Shown: piece by piece, positions 34,849 through 44,867 of the stretch | Layout: each line of letters opens with the position of its first letter | Position numbering within the stretch: the stretch's first letter is position 1 | Assembly (NCBI RefSeq): GCF_017848315.1 | Contig: NZ_JAFKEC010000006.1 | Span: forward strand, 1-64,000 | DNA: 64,000 nt | Reading direction: 5' to 3' | Source of the DNA: Pseudomonas palmensis | GTDB taxonomy: Bacteria; Pseudomonadota; Gammaproteobacteria; Pseudomonadales; Pseudomonadaceae | Notes under the pieces: model-generated | The model's database searches: none | What the model was told of the DNA's origin: nothing | Seen by the model: the letters and a program-made list of their open reading frames with translations, nothing else | Position numbers and translations under genes: made by a program

Positions 34849-35495
34849 TGGGCCTGCTTCTCGGCCGCTTGCTCGGTGGTTTCCTTGGCCTTGGCCACTT
34901 CGCCGGCCCAGCCGTCGATGGTCTTGTCCAGGTCGTTGCCGTTGCGCTGCATGGCGTCGGCGAACTGGTCACGGAACAGCTTGCCGATGTTGATGCCGTT
35001 GACGATGACGTTACGCACCTTCCACTCGCCATTGAGCTTGGTCAGGGTGTAGGAAACCGGGTAGACGGCGCCGTTGTTGCCCTTGACCGTCATGTCGACG
35101 CTGGCACGGTCGTCGCCGTCCTTCTTCTCGGCGCCTACGGTGATGCCCTGGTTGTTGTATTCCAGCAGGGCGTTGCCATAGAACTGCATCAGGCTGCGCT
35201 TGAAGTTTTCCTGGAAGCGCTGCATCTGGGCCGGGGTAGCCTTGCGCGAGTACTTGACCGTCATGATGCTGCGGGAGATGCCATCGGCATCCACCACCGG
35301 TCCCAGGTTGGCGTTGAGCGCATCGTAGAACGCGCTGGGGTTGGCCTTGTACTGCTCCTTGTTCGCCTTGAGGTCGGACAGCAGTTGCGTGGTGGTGGTC
35401 TGGATCACTTCTTTGGGCGATTGCGTGGCCGCAACGGCCATCAACGGCAGGCTCGCCAGCAATACCAACAGGCCGCGTCGCAGGATGGAAATCAT
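34845..35495 (-). CDS. mlaC: Periplasmic phospholipid carrier MlaC
   Basis: Soluble periplasmic protein of 216 residues that ferries phospholipid between the MlaA complex in the outer membrane and MlaFEDB. It has a clear signal peptide (ILRRGLLVLLASLPLMAVAA, cleavage after AVA near residue 22). The mature part has the Tol-Tic (Ttg2D) pattern, VIQTTTTQLLSDLKANKEQY. In P. putida this operon was first called ttg2 for its effect on toluene tolerance. It ends with a charged KA-rich tail. Confidence 0.94.
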   Translation of the reverse strand: MISILRRGLLVLLASLPLMAVAATQSPKEVIQTTTTQLLSDLKANKEQYKANPSAFYDALNANLGPVVDADGISRSIMTVKYSRKATPAQMQRFQENFKRSLMQFYGNALLEYNNQGITVGAEKKDGDDRASVDMTVKGNNGAVYPVSYTLTKLNGEWKVRNVIVNGINIGKLFRDQFADAMQRNGNDLDKTIDGWAGEVAKAKETTEQAAEKQAQ

Positions 35496-35504
35496 GGAAA
35501 CTCC

Positions 35505-35972
35505 TTATTTAGCTTCTTTGCCAACGGTATTGAGCAAAAACTTGCCAATCAGATCTTCCAGTACCAGCGCCGACTGGGTGTCATGGATGGTTCCACCTTC
35601 CTTGAGCACCGCTTCCTCACCGCCCACGCTGATGCCGATGTACTTCTCGCCGAGCAACCCGGCGGTCAGGATCGAGGCGGTGGAATCGGTCGGCAGGTTG
35701 TCGACGCGTTTTTCCAGCTGCAACGTCACCCGACCGGTATAGGTATCGCGGTCCAGATCGATGGCCGTGACCTTGCCGATGGTTACACCGGCCATGGTCA
35801 CTTTAGCTCTGACAGTCAAACCGGCGATATTGTCGAAGTAGGCGTAAAGTTTATAGGTATCGCTGCTCGGGCTGGCGGACAGGCCGCTGACGCGCAGGGC
35901 CAGCAGAAGCAGTGCCAGGATCCCGGCCAGGAGGAACAGGCCGACACCGATTTCCAGGGTGCGGTTTTGCAT
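35505..35972 (-). CDS. mlaD: MCE-domain lipid-transport protein MlaD
   Basis: Substrate-binding subunit of MlaFEDB, 155 residues: a membrane anchor at about 7-27 (IGVGLFLLAGILALLLLALR) followed by one periplasmic MCE domain (about 38-115, GLTVRAKVTMAGVTIGKV). MCE domains form a hexameric ring that binds lipid. ATG at 35972 shares a base with the mlaE stop codon, so they are coupled. Confidence 0.95.
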   Translation of the reverse strand: MQNRTLEIGVGLFLLAGILALLLLALRVSGLSASPSSDTYKLYAYFDNIAGLTVRAKVTMAGVTIGKVTAIDLDRDTYTGRVTLQLEKRVDNLPTDSTASILTAGLLGEKYIGISVGGEEAVLKEGGTIHDTQSALVLEDLIGKFLLNTVGKEAK

Positions 35973-36769
35973 CAGAAATCTCCAAACATCAAGGCGGTCA
36001 GAATAAAGTCCAGACCCAGGACTGCCAGCGAGGCATAGACCACGGTCTTGGTAGTGGCACGGCTGATCCCCTCTGAAGTGGGCTCACAGTCATAGCCTTG
36101 GAATACGGCAATCCAGGTGACGACGAAGGCAAACACGAGGCTCTTGAGCACCCCGTTGAGTACATCGTCGACGAACGAAACGCTGTTCTGCATGTTCGAC
36201 CAGAAGGAACCTTCATAGACTCCCAGCCAGTCCACCGCCACCCAGGACCCGCCCCAGATGCCGACCACGCTGAAGATCATCGCCAGCAGCGGCAGCGAGA
36301 TGAAGCCGGCCCACAGGCGCGGTGCAACGATGTACTTGAGCGGGTCGACGCCGATCATCTCCAGGCTCGACAGCTGTTCGGTGGATTTCATGTTGCCGAT
36401 TTCGGCCGTCAGCGCCGACCCGGCCCGCCCGGCGAACAGCAGCGCGGTCACCACCGGGCCCAGTTCACGCAGCAGGGTCAGGGCAACCATCTGCCCCACC
36501 GCCTGTTCCGAACCGTACTTGGTGAGGATGCTGAAGCCCTGCAGGGCCAGCACCATGCCGATGAACACGCCGGACACGACGATGATGGCCAGCGACATCA
36601 CGCCGACCGAGTACAGCTGCTTGACCAGCAACTGGAACCCGCCGCCAATCCCGCCGCGCCCCACCAGGGCATGCAGCAGGAACAGGCAGGAGCGCCCCAG
36701 CACGGCCACCACGTCGATCGCGGAGCGACCAAACAGACGAATACGTTCGAGCAATGACTTTCTGCGCAT
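35972..36769 (-). CDS. mlaE: ABC lipid-transport permease MlaE
   Basis: Inner-membrane permease of 265 residues with about five to six hydrophobic segments. The motif [21 protein letters not shown] and the [16 protein letters not shown] loop are the conserved MlaE features. ATG 36769 overlaps the mlaF stop (TGATG); a TTG one codon upstream is not needed. It works with MlaF (ATPase), MlaD and MlaB to keep phospholipids out of the outer leaflet of the outer membrane. Confidence 0.95.
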   Translation of the reverse strand: MRRKSLLERIRLFGRSAIDVVAVLGRSCLFLLHALVGRGGIGGGFQLLVKQLYSVGVMSLAIIVVSGVFIGMVLALQGFSILTKYGSEQAVGQMVALTLLRELGPVVTALLFAGRAGSALTAEIGNMKSTEQLSSLEMIGVDPLKYIVAPRLWAGFISLPLLAMIFSVVGIWGGSWVAVDWLGVYEGSFWSNMQNSVSFVDDVLNGVLKSLVFAFVVTWIAVFQGYDCEPTSEGISRATTKTVVYASLAVLGLDFILTALMFGDF

Positions 36770-37578
36770 CAACGCTTCCCCAACAGATCGGCGCGGTAAT
36801 CAGGCGCAGGAAAATGAAAGGGCACCGGGCCATCCGGATCGCCTTTCATGAATTGGCGGATACGCGGGTTGTCCGACTCCATCAGCTCCTGCGGCGTACC
36901 CTGGCCCAGTACCTGGCCGTCCCCCACCACATACAGGTAGTCGGCAATGCTCGCGGTTTCTGCAAGATCGTGCGAAACCACGATGCTGGTGATGCCCAGC
37001 GCATCGTTGAGCAGGCGGATCAGGCGTACCAGCACGCCCATGGCGATCGGGTCCTGGCCGACGAAAGGTTCGTCGTACATGAGGATCTGCGGGTCCAGGG
37101 CAATCGCCCGGGCCAGCGCCACACGGCGCTTCATGCCGCCGGACAGTTCGTCGGGCATCAGTTCGATGGCACCGCGCAAGCCCACGGCCTGCAGCTTCAT
37201 CAGCACGATGTCGCGGATCATTTCCTCGGGCAGCTGGGTATGCACCCGCAGCGGGAAGGCGACGTTCTCGAACACGTCGAGGTCGGTGAACAGTGCACCG
37301 CTCTGGAACAGCACGCCCATGTGCTTGCGCGCGTCGAACAGGTCGCTGCGCGACAGGGTCGGCAGGTTTTGCCCGGCCACCCACACCTCGCCGCTGGCGG
37401 GGCGCAGTTGCGCGCCCATCAGACGCAGCAGCGTGGTCTTGCCGCACCCGGAAGGCCCCATGATGCCGGTAACCTTGCCGCGGGGAATGCGTATGTCGAC
37501 ATTATTGAAGATGCTGCGCGCGCCGCGCTTGAAGGTCACGCCCTTCAATTCGACCGCGTAGGCGTTATCAACGCTCAT
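36769..37578 (-). CDS. mlaF: ABC lipid-transport ATPase MlaF
   Basis: Cytoplasmic ATPase of 269 residues powering Mla lipid transport. Walker [10 protein letters not shown] is at 41-49, signature LSGGMKRR and Walker [14 protein letters not shown] follow, and the His-loop VSHDL is present. First gene of mlaFEDCB, divergent from kdsD, with a placed promoter at 37668-37697. Function by family: lipid traffic between the membranes; loss sensitises P. putida to solvents. Confidence 0.96.
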   Translation of the reverse strand: MSVDNAYAVELKGVTFKRGARSIFNNVDIRIPRGKVTGIMGPSGCGKTTLLRLMGAQLRPASGEVWVAGQNLPTLSRSDLFDARKHMGVLFQSGALFTDLDVFENVAFPLRVHTQLPEEMIRDIVLMKLQAVGLRGAIELMPDELSGGMKRRVALARAIALDPQILMYDEPFVGQDPIAMGVLVRLIRLLNDALGITSIVVSHDLAETASIADYLYVVGDGQVLGQGTPQELMESDNPRIRQFMKGDPDGPVPFHFPAPDYRADLLGKR

Positions 37579-37667
37579 CTAAACTCCTTGCGATGCAGCC
37601 TTTTCACTCAGACGCCAACCTCCTTCATGGAGGCACGCACGCTCCGAGCGGGCCGAACAGGCGGCGA

Positions 37668-37697
37668 ACTATAGCACCGCTGATAGAGCCACCCCAA
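37668..37697 (-). promoter_or_regulatory. Likely sigma-70 promoter of mlaFEDCB
   Basis: Read leftwards: TTGGGG (37692-37697), an 18-bp spacer, TATAGT (37668-37673). The -10 matches at five of six positions. It lies about 90 bp before the mlaF start codon. Confidence 0.5.
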
Positions 37698-37794
37698 GGC
37701 CATCACCGAGGCTGTTCAGCTCAAGTTAAGGCTCACTTAAGGTTTCTGGCAGAGCATCCTTGCAATCACAGGTGAGGCTTTGGCGCATTACCGC

Positions 37795-37800
37795 TATAAT
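37795..37800 (+). promoter_or_regulatory. -10 hexamer of kdsD promoter
   Basis: Perfect TATAAT 35 bp before the kdsD start. No good -35 lies at the usual distance, so an activator may help. Direct repeats TTAAGG-N5-TTAAGG are found about 60 bp upstream. Confidence 0.5.
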
Positions 37801-37834
37801 CCCCGCCTTTTCATCAGGCAATCCGATCTACGAC

Positions 37835-38809
37835 ATGAGCCAATCCACCGACCTGATCCAATCCGCACAGCGCACCATCCGTCTCGAGATCGAAGCGGTA
37901 GAGGGCCTGCTGGCCCATATCGACGCCGATTTCGTCAAGGCCTGCGAGCTGATCCTGGCCAGCAAGGGCCGGGTCGTGGTGGTGGGCATGGGCAAATCCG
38001 GGCACATCGGCAACAAGATTGCCGCCACCCTGGCCAGCACCGGCACCACGTCGTTCTTCGTTCACCCCGCCGAGGCCAGCCACGGCGACATGGGCATGAT
38101 CACCCGGGACGACATCATCCTGGCACTGTCCAACTCGGGCACCACCAACGAAATCGTGACCCTGCTGCCACTGATCAAGCGCCTGGGCATCAAGCTCATC
38201 AGCCTCACCGGCAACCCCGACTCGCCGCTGGCCAAGGCCGCCGAGGTCAACCTGGACGCCCGCGTGGGCCAGGAGGCCTGCCCGCTGAACCTGGCCCCGA
38301 CGTCCTCCACCACCGCTGCGCTGGTACTCGGCGACGCCCTGGCCATCGCCCTGCTCGAGGCGCGCGGCTTCACCGCCGAAGACTTCGCCTTCTCGCACCC
38401 GGGCGGTGCCTTGGGCCGACGCCTGCTGCTCAAGGTCGAGAACGTGATGCACGGCGGTGACGAACTGCCCCAGGTTCAGCGCGGCACGCTGCTCAAGGAC
38501 GCCCTGCTTGAAATGTCTCGCAAAGGTTTGGGCATGACCGTGGTGCGCGAAAGCGACGGCCGCCTGGCCGGGGTGTTCACCGACGGCGACCTGCGCCGCA
38601 GCCTGGATCGCAACATCGACGTGCACACCACGCTGATCGACGAAGTGATGACCGTACACGGCAAGACCGCCCGCGCCGAGATGCTCGCGGCCGAGGCCTT
38701 GAAGATCATGGAAGACCACAAGATCAGCGCGCTGGTGGTGGTGGACACGCTCGACCAGCCGGTCGGCGCCCTGAACATGCACGACCTGCTGCGCGCCGGA
38801 GTGATGTAA
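37835..38809 (+). CDS. kdsD: D-arabinose 5-phosphate isomerase KdsD
   Basis: Converts ribulose 5-phosphate to arabinose 5-phosphate for Kdo, an essential part of LPS. The 324-residue protein has an SIS sugar-isomerase domain (about 35-185; GMGKSGHIGNKIAATLASTG) and two CBS domains (about 205-320; RKGLGMTVVRESDGRLAGVF). ATG 37835 gives the family length; the frame is open further upstream but the preceding part contains the promoter. It abuts kdsC (stop directly followed by ATG). Confidence 0.95.
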   Translation: MSQSTDLIQSAQRTIRLEIEAVEGLLAHIDADFVKACELILASKGRVVVVGMGKSGHIGNKIAATLASTGTTSFFVHPAEASHGDMGMITRDDIILALSNSGTTNEIVTLLPLIKRLGIKLISLTGNPDSPLAKAAEVNLDARVGQEACPLNLAPTSSTTAALVLGDALAIALLEARGFTAEDFAFSHPGGALGRRLLLKVENVMHGGDELPQVQRGTLLKDALLEMSRKGLGMTVVRESDGRLAGVFTDGDLRRSLDRNIDVHTTLIDEVMTVHGKTARAEMLAAEALKIMEDHKISALVVVDTLDQPVGALNMHDLLRAGVM

Positions 38810-39334
38810 ATGAACGACGATCTGCTGCAACGCGGCAAGGCCATCAAGCTGGCGGTATTCGATGTGGACGGCGTGCTGACCGACGGTCGCCTGTACTTTC
38901 TCGAGGACGGCAGCGAATTCAAGACCTTCAACACCCTCGACGGCCAGGGCATCAAGATGCTCATGAACTCGGGCGTGACCACCGCGATCATCAGCGGGCG
39001 CAAGACGCCGGTGGTCGAACGTCGTGCGAAAAACCTCGGCATCCCGCACCTGTACCAGGGCCGCGAAGATAAACTGGTGGTGCTCGACGACCTTCTTGGT
39101 CAACTGGGCCTAAGCTATGAACAGGTTGCCTACCTGGGCGACGACCTGCCAGACCTGCCGGTGATTCGCCGGGTCGGCTTGGGCATGGCCGTAGCCAGTG
39201 CCGCTCCGTTCGTGCGCCAGCACGCCCATGGCGTGACCCTTGCGCGCGGTGGCGAAGGCGCAGCCCGCGAGTTCTGCGAACTGATCCTGCAAGCCCAGGG
39301 CAACCTGGACGCGGCGAATGCCAACTACCTGTAG
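38810..39334 (+). CDS. kdsC: Kdo 8-phosphate phosphatase KdsC
   Basis: HAD-superfamily phosphatase of 174 residues that removes phosphate from Kdo 8-phosphate. The nucleophile motif FDVDGVLTDG has Asp18 and Asp20; the small cap-less form is a tetramer in the family. Conserved C-terminal motif GDDLPDLPV is present. Directly after kdsD and 8 bp before lptC in an LPS operon. Confidence 0.96.
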   Translation: MNDDLLQRGKAIKLAVFDVDGVLTDGRLYFLEDGSEFKTFNTLDGQGIKMLMNSGVTTAIISGRKTPVVERRAKNLGIPHLYQGREDKLVVLDDLLGQLGLSYEQVAYLGDDLPDLPVIRRVGLGMAVASAAPFVRQHAHGVTLARGGEGAAREFCELILQAQGNLDAANANYL

Positions 39335-39342
39335 AGCGATCC

Positions 39343-39915
39343 ATGTTCAGTAAAAAGATCCGCAATATCGCGCTGTTCAGTGTGATCGCTGCCTTGTTTG
39401 CAGCGGTCGGCTACTGGAACATCAGCCCCGAGACGTTCCTCGACGAGCCCGCAGCGCAGGTCGACGAAAGCGCCATCGACTACTACGCCATCAATGCCCA
39501 CAGCGTGCAGTTTCTGCCCGATGGCAAGCTGCAGTACGAGATGACCGCCGACAAGGTCGAACACCTCAAGGTCAGCGAAGTGACGCTGCTGACCACGCCG
39601 GACCTCAACATGTACCGCGGTACCGCCTACCCGTGGCACGTGCAGAGCACCCGCGGCGAGGTCAACCCGGACGGCACCGAAGTGGAACTGATCGACAACG
39701 TGCGGGTTGCCCGCACCGACGACCAGAACCGCGAAACCATCATTACCACTACCCGCATGACAGTCTTCCCGCAGAAGCAATATGCGCAGACCGAGCAAGC
39801 CGTTAGAATCGACGGCGCCGGTGGCACAACTACGGGCAAGGGAATGAAAGCGTATCTGAAAGACGGCAGGATGAACCTGCTGTCCAACGTAAGAGGACAG
39901 TATGAGGCTCGTTAA
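39343..39915 (+). CDS. lptC: LPS export protein LptC
   Basis: Inner-membrane protein of 190 residues with one N-terminal anchor (about residues 7-25) and a periplasmic beta-jellyroll that accepts LPS from LptB2FG and hands it to LptA. Sequence features such as YYAINAHSVQFLPDGKLQY and the repeating strand pattern fit. Its last 14 bp overlap lptA, so they are coupled. Partner genes lptA and lptB follow; lptF/lptG lie at 15976-18145. Confidence 0.93.
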   Translation: MFSKKIRNIALFSVIAALFAAVGYWNISPETFLDEPAAQVDESAIDYYAINAHSVQFLPDGKLQYEMTADKVEHLKVSEVTLLTTPDLNMYRGTAYPWHVQSTRGEVNPDGTEVELIDNVRVARTDDQNRETIITTTRMTVFPQKQYAQTEQAVRIDGAGGTTTGKGMKAYLKDGRMNLLSNVRGQYEAR

Positions 39916-40426
39916 AACCCTCCCCTTTTTGCTCAGCCTGAGCGCAGCACTGGGAAGCGCGAGCGCCTGGGCCCTGCCGAACGACCGTGATCAGCCTATC
40001 CGTATCCAGGCTGACCAGGCTCAACTGGATGACAAGAAAGGCGTTGCCACCTATACCGGTGACGTGATCATCACCCAGGGCTCGATGATGATCAAAGGCA
40101 ACACCGTGACCATCACCCGCACTGCCTCCGGCGATATCGACGTCGTGACCTCGGTGGGCAACCTGGCCTACTTCGAGCAGCAGCAGAGCGCAGCCAAGCC
40201 GGACAAGATGCAGGGCTACGGCAAGACCATTCAGTACAATGCGCCACAGAACCGCATCGTGCTGATCGACCGCGCCAAGGTCATCAATGAAGGCAACACC
40301 ACCGAAGGCGAGAAAATCGTCTACGACACGGTGAAGCAGATCGCTACCGCTGGTCGCGGTGGCAAAGTCACCGAGTCGCGTCCGCGCATCGACATGGTGA
40401 TCCAGCCGAAGAAGAAGGCCGAGTAG
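39902..40426 (+). CDS. lptA: Periplasmic LPS-bridge protein LptA
   Basis: Periplasmic protein of 174 residues forming the beta-jellyroll bridge that carries LPS to the outer membrane. Signal peptide MRLVKTLPFLLSLSAALG... with cleavage after ASAWA near residue 24. Core strands DQPIRIQADQAQLDDKKGVA and TYTGDVIITQGSMMIKGN are the OstA/LptA motif. Basic C terminus KKKAE. The stop is directly followed by the lptB ATG. Confidence 0.95.
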   Translation: MRLVKTLPFLLSLSAALGSASAWALPNDRDQPIRIQADQAQLDDKKGVATYTGDVIITQGSMMIKGNTVTITRTASGDIDVVTSVGNLAYFEQQQSAAKPDKMQGYGKTIQYNAPQNRIVLIDRAKVINEGNTTEGEKIVYDTVKQIATAGRGGKVTESRPRIDMVIQPKKKAE

Positions 40427-41152
<726 letters not shown>

Positions 41153-41255
41153 GCTGCGGCACATGGCTGAACATGGCGCTGCCTGGGCGCTGGCAAATGG
41201 CTCCACCCGGGGTTAATTGTTCCAGCGCTCTAGGCAAACGCTTTGATTTCAGGCA

Positions 41256-41261
41256 TATAAT
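41256..41261 (+). promoter_or_regulatory. -10 hexamer of rpoN promoter
   Basis: Perfect TATAAT 80 bp before the rpoN ATG without an obvious -35. The leader has GGCGCC repeated 21 bp apart and can fold. rpoN of P. putida is reported to repress itself; I saw no -24/-12 site here. Confidence 0.45.
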
Positions 41262-41340
41262 TTGCTTAAAGTTGGCGCCTCTCGCGCCCTTGTAGTAGAT
41301 GGCGCCTGTGCGCCGGCGAATAAGGTGTTAAGCCCCAGCC

Positions 41341-42834
41341 ATGAAACCATCGCTCGTCCTAAGAATGGGCCAGCAACTGACGATGACTCCTCAGTTGCAA
41401 CAGGCTATCCGACTGCTCCAGCTCTCCACCCTGGACCTGCAACAGGAAATCCAGGAGGCGCTGGAGTCCAACCCGATGCTCGAACGCCAGGAAGAAGGCG
41501 AGGATTTCGACAACAGCGACCCGATGGCCGACAACGCCGAGACCAAGCCGGTTGCCGAACCTCAGGAGAGCAGCTTCCAGGAGTCCGCCCCCACGGTGGA
41601 CAACCTCGAAGAAGGCGAATGGAACGAGCGCATCCCCAACGAACTGCCGGTCGACACGGCCTGGGAAGACATCTACCAGACCAGCGCCAGCAGCCTGCCC
41701 AGCAATGACGATGACGAGTGGGACTTCACCACCCGCACCTCTGCCGGCGAGAGCCTGCAGAGCCACCTGCTGTGGCAGCTCAACCTGGCACCGATGTCCG
41801 ACACCGACCGGCTGATTGCCGTGACGCTGATCGACTGCATCAACAACCAGGGCTATCTCGAAGAAACCCTCGAAGAGGTGTGCGAGTCGTTCGACCCGGA
41901 ACTGGACATCGAACTCGACGAAGTCGAGGCCGTGCTGCACCGTATCCAGCAGTTCGAGCCCGCCGGCATCGGTGCCCGCAACCTCAGCGAATGCCTGCTG
42001 CTGCAACTGCGCCAGCTGCCGCCGCGTACGCCGTGGATGGCCGAGGCGCAGCGCCTGGTCAGCGACTACATCGACCTGCTCGGCAGCCGCGACTACAGCC
42101 AGCTGATGCGTCGCATGAAGCTCAAGGAAGACGAACTGCGCCAGGTCATCGAACTGGTACAGAGCCTCAACCCGCGCCCCGGCTCGCAGATCGAGTCCAG
42201 CGAAGCCGAATACGTGGTGCCCGATGTCATCGTGCGCAAGGATTCCGACCGCTGGCTGGTCGAGCTGAACCAGGAAGCCGTGCCGCGCCTGCGGGTCAAC
42301 CCGCAATACGCCGGTTTCGTGCGTCGCGCCGACACCAGCGCCGACAACACCTTCATGCGCAACCAGTTGCAGGAGGCGCGCTGGTTCATCAAGAGCCTGC
42401 AGAGCCGCAACGAGACGCTGATGAAGGTGGCCACGCAGATCGTCGAGCACCAGCGCGGCTTTCTCGACCACGGCGACGAGGCGATGAAACCGCTGGTACT
42501 GCACGATATCGCCGAGGCGGTGGGCATGCACGAGTCGACCATTTCGCGGGTGACCACGCAGAAATACATGCACACCCCGCGCGGCATCTACGAACTGAAA
42601 TACTTTTTCTCGAGCCACGTGAGCACCTCCGAGGGCGGCGAATGCTCGTCCACGGCGATCCGCGCGATCATCAAGAAACTGGTCGCGGCTGAAAATCAGA
42701 AAAAGCCATTGAGTGACAGCAAGATCGCTGGTTTACTGGAGGCACAAGGCATCCAGGTAGCCCGTCGCACCGTCGCCAAGTACCGCGAGTCCCTTGGCAT
42801 TGCACCGTCGAGCGAACGCAAGCGATTGATGTGA
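41341..42834 (+). CDS. rpoN: RNA polymerase sigma-54 factor RpoN
   Basis: Sigma-54 of 497 residues, needed for -24/-12 promoters such as the one at 8795. Region I at the N terminus is rich in Gln and Leu ([20 protein letters not shown]), followed by an acidic region II (about 50-110) and the core-binding region III. The RpoN box [10 protein letters not shown] at 474-483 and a helix-turn-helix just before it read the -24 element. It heads rpoN-hpf-ptsN-rapZ-ptsO, joining sigma-54 with the nitrogen PTS. Confidence 0.98.
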   Translation: MKPSLVLRMGQQLTMTPQLQQAIRLLQLSTLDLQQEIQEALESNPMLERQEEGEDFDNSDPMADNAETKPVAEPQESSFQESAPTVDNLEEGEWNERIPNELPVDTAWEDIYQTSASSLPSNDDDEWDFTTRTSAGESLQSHLLWQLNLAPMSDTDRLIAVTLIDCINNQGYLEETLEEVCESFDPELDIELDEVEAVLHRIQQFEPAGIGARNLSECLLLQLRQLPPRTPWMAEAQRLVSDYIDLLGSRDYSQLMRRMKLKEDELRQVIELVQSLNPRPGSQIESSEAEYVVPDVIVRKDSDRWLVELNQEAVPRLRVNPQYAGFVRRADTSADNTFMRNQLQEARWFIKSLQSRNETLMKVATQIVEHQRGFLDHGDEAMKPLVLHDIAEAVGMHESTISRVTTQKYMHTPRGIYELKYFFSSHVSTSEGGECSSTAIRAIIKKLVAAENQKKPLSDSKIAGLLEAQGIQVARRTVAKYRESLGIAPSSERKRLM

Positions 42835-42916
42835 CATCCCCTGAGATGTGCCACCGCAATTCAGTGGCAGGCGCAACACCTGCCTCTTATGCACCGGCAA
42901 CAAAAGGAGAAGCTGT

Positions 42917-43225
42917 ATGCAAGTCAATATCAGTGGACAGCATGTAGAAGTCACTCCGCCACTGCGCGAGTATGTCGAGCAGAAGCTGAAACGACTGGAG
43001 GGTCACTTCGACAAGATCACCAACGTGACGGTGATCATGAAGGTCGAAAAGCTTCAGCAGAAAATTGAGGCTACCTTGCAGATCCCGGGCGGCGAAGTGG
43101 TTGCCAACGCCGAACATCAAGACATGTATGCAGCGATCGACGCCCTTACCGACAAGCTCGACCGCCAACTGAAAAAACACAAGGAAAAACAGCAAAGCCT
43201 CCTGCAAGGTGCAGCGGCCCGCTGA
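42917..43225 (+). CDS. hpf: Ribosome hibernation promoting factor HPF
   Basis: Short-type hibernation factor of 102 residues that joins 70S ribosomes into inactive 100S dimers. MQVNISGQHVEVTPPLREYVEQK is the family N terminus; the basic C-terminal stretch KLDRQLKKHKEKQQS is typical. Start ATG 42917 follows AAAGGAG. In gammaproteobacteria it lies between rpoN and ptsN as here. Confidence 0.96.
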   Translation: MQVNISGQHVEVTPPLREYVEQKLKRLEGHFDKITNVTVIMKVEKLQQKIEATLQIPGGEVVANAEHQDMYAAIDALTDKLDRQLKKHKEKQQSLLQGAAAR

Positions 43226-43237
43226 TCCCCCCCACCC

Positions 43238-43702
43238 ATGATCCGACTAGAAGATATCCTGACCCCCGGCCGTTCCCTCGTGAACGTGCCGGGCGGCAGT
43301 AAAAAGCGTGCGCTCGAACAGATTGCCAATCTGATCGGCAAGGAAGTACCCGAGCTGGACACCCAAACCGTGTTCGAGAGCCTGATCGCCCGTGAAAAAC
43401 TGGGTTCGACCGGCTTCGGCAATGGTATCGCCATCCCGCACTGCCGCTTGAAAGGTTGTGAAAAACCGGTAAGCGCCCTGCTGCACCTGGACGCTCCCAT
43501 CGACTTCGACGCCATCGATGGCGCTCCCGTCGACCTGCTGTTTCTGCTGCTGGTCCCGGAAGCCGCCACCGATGCGCACCTTGAGCTGCTGCGCCAGATC
43601 GCCAGCATGCTCGACCGCAAGGACGTGCGCGACAAACTGCGCGCGGCCACCGATAGCCAATCCCTGTACCAGGTCGTACTGGACGTGCAAAACGGGCACT
43701 GA
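43238..43702 (+). CDS. ptsN: PTS IIA-like nitrogen-regulatory protein PtsN
   Basis: EIIA-Ntr of 154 residues, a phosphocarrier and regulator of potassium, carbon and nitrogen responses. Phosphorylated His68 lies in [13 protein letters not shown]. In P. putida it receives phosphate from PtsP through PtsO. Begins 12 bp after hpf and ends 2 bp before rapZ. The region with [10 protein letters not shown] is the conserved loop. Confidence 0.97.
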   Translation: MIRLEDILTPGRSLVNVPGGSKKRALEQIANLIGKEVPELDTQTVFESLIAREKLGSTGFGNGIAIPHCRLKGCEKPVSALLHLDAPIDFDAIDGAPVDLLFLLLVPEAATDAHLELLRQIASMLDRKDVRDKLRAATDSQSLYQVVLDVQNGH

Positions 43703-43704
43703 AC

Positions 43705-44559
43705 ATGCGCTTGATCATCGTCAGCGGTCGCTCCGGCTCCGGCAAGAGCACCGCGCTCGCGGTACTTGAGGACAACGGCTACTACTGCATCGACAACCTG
43801 CCTGCCGGGCTGTTGCCGCAACTGGCCGAAAACGCACTGATCAATACCGAGCTGCTGCAGCCGCTGGTGGCCGTTTCCATCGACGCGCGCAACCTGCCCA
43901 GCCACCTGAGCCGCTTCCCCGAGCTGCTGGAGGATGCCCGCAGCAAGCACATCCATTGCGATGTGGTGTACCTGGACGCCGACGAGGAAACGCTGCTCAA
44001 GCGCTTCTCGGAGACGCGCCGGCGCCACCCGCTGACCAACACGCAACGCTCCCTGGCCGAAGCCATCCGGGTAGAGAGCGACCTGCTGGGGCCGATCGCC
44101 GACCTGGCCGACCTCAAGATCGACACCACCAATCTCAACCTGTACCAGCTGCGCGACTCGATCAAGCTGCGCCTGCTCAACCAGCCCGAGCCGGGCACGG
44201 CGTTTCTGGTGGAGTCGTTCGGCTTCAAGCGTGGCATGCCGGTCGACGCCGACCTGGTGTTCGATGTGCGCTGCCTGCCCAACCCCTATTGGAAGCCCGA
44301 GCTGCGGGATCATTCGGGGTTGGAGCAACCGGTCATCGACTACCTGGCCGCGCAACCGGACGTCGAGGAGATGTTCCAGGACATTTCGTCGTACCTGCTC
44401 AAGTGGCTGCCACGGTTCGCCGCCAGCAACCGGGCCTATGTCACCATCGCCATCGGCTGCACCGGCGGTCATCATCGCTCGGTGTACATCACCGAACGCC
44501 TGGGCCAGGTGCTGCAACAAACATTGAAGAACGTCCAGGTTCGCCACCGCGACCTCTAG
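43705..44559 (+). CDS. rapZ: RNase adapter / nucleotide-binding protein RapZ
   Basis: P-loop protein of 284 residues. In E. coli RapZ hands the small RNA GlmZ to RNase E; whether Pseudomonas has a matching RNA is not shown. Walker [10 protein letters not shown] is at residues 8-16, and the C-terminal half holds the conserved [11 protein letters not shown] motif. Start 2 bp after ptsN, so the genes are coupled. Member of the rpoN-ptsN cluster. Confidence 0.95.
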   Translation: MRLIIVSGRSGSGKSTALAVLEDNGYYCIDNLPAGLLPQLAENALINTELLQPLVAVSIDARNLPSHLSRFPELLEDARSKHIHCDVVYLDADEETLLKRFSETRRRHPLTNTQRSLAEAIRVESDLLGPIADLADLKIDTTNLNLYQLRDSIKLRLLNQPEPGTAFLVESFGFKRGMPVDADLVFDVRCLPNPYWKPELRDHSGLEQPVIDYLAAQPDVEEMFQDISSYLLKWLPRFAASNRAYVTIAIGCTGGHHRSVYITERLGQVLQQTLKNVQVRHRDL

Positions 44560-44579
44560 CCCTCAGGATCCCGCCCGCG

Positions 44580-44852
44580 ATGCCCGCCATTGAAATCGAG
44601 ATTATCAACAAGCTGGGGCTGCACGCCCGGGCAGCGGCCAAGTTCGTTGGCGTGGCGGGCAAGTACCCGTGTTCGGTGCGTGTAGGCCGTACCCCGGAGT
44701 CGATGGTCGATGGCAAGAGCATCATGGCCGTGATGATGCTCGCCGCCGGCAAGGGCACGAGCATCCACCTCAAGACCGAAGGCGAACAGGAAGCCGAAGC
44801 GCTGCAAGGCCTGGTCGAACTGATCAACAACTATTTCGACGAAGGCGAGTAA
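44580..44852 (+). CDS. ptsO: Nitrogen PTS phosphocarrier NPr (PtsO)
   Basis: HPr-like phosphocarrier of 90 residues that relays phosphate from PtsP to PtsN. The phosphorylated His15 (H14 if the initiator Met is not counted) is in KLGLHARAAAKFVG; the second conserved motif is VDGKSIMAVMMLAAGKGTSI. Start ATG 44580, 20 bp after rapZ, with AGGAT upstream. The stop codon lies in the loop of a hairpin. Confidence 0.96.
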   Translation: MPAIEIEIINKLGLHARAAAKFVGVAGKYPCSVRVGRTPESMVDGKSIMAVMMLAAGKGTSIHLKTEGEQEAEALQGLVELINNYFDEGE

Positions 44853-44862
44853 CCTCGCCTTC
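44841..44862. terminator. Hairpin at the end of ptsO (possible terminator)
   Basis: Perfect 9-bp stem GAAGGCGAG / CTCGCCTTC with TAAC loop; the stop codon TAA is in the loop. No U-run follows, so it may work with Rho or simply protect the 3' end. The convergent zip gene ends 6 bp later. Confidence 0.45.
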
Positions 44863-44867
44863 TCGCT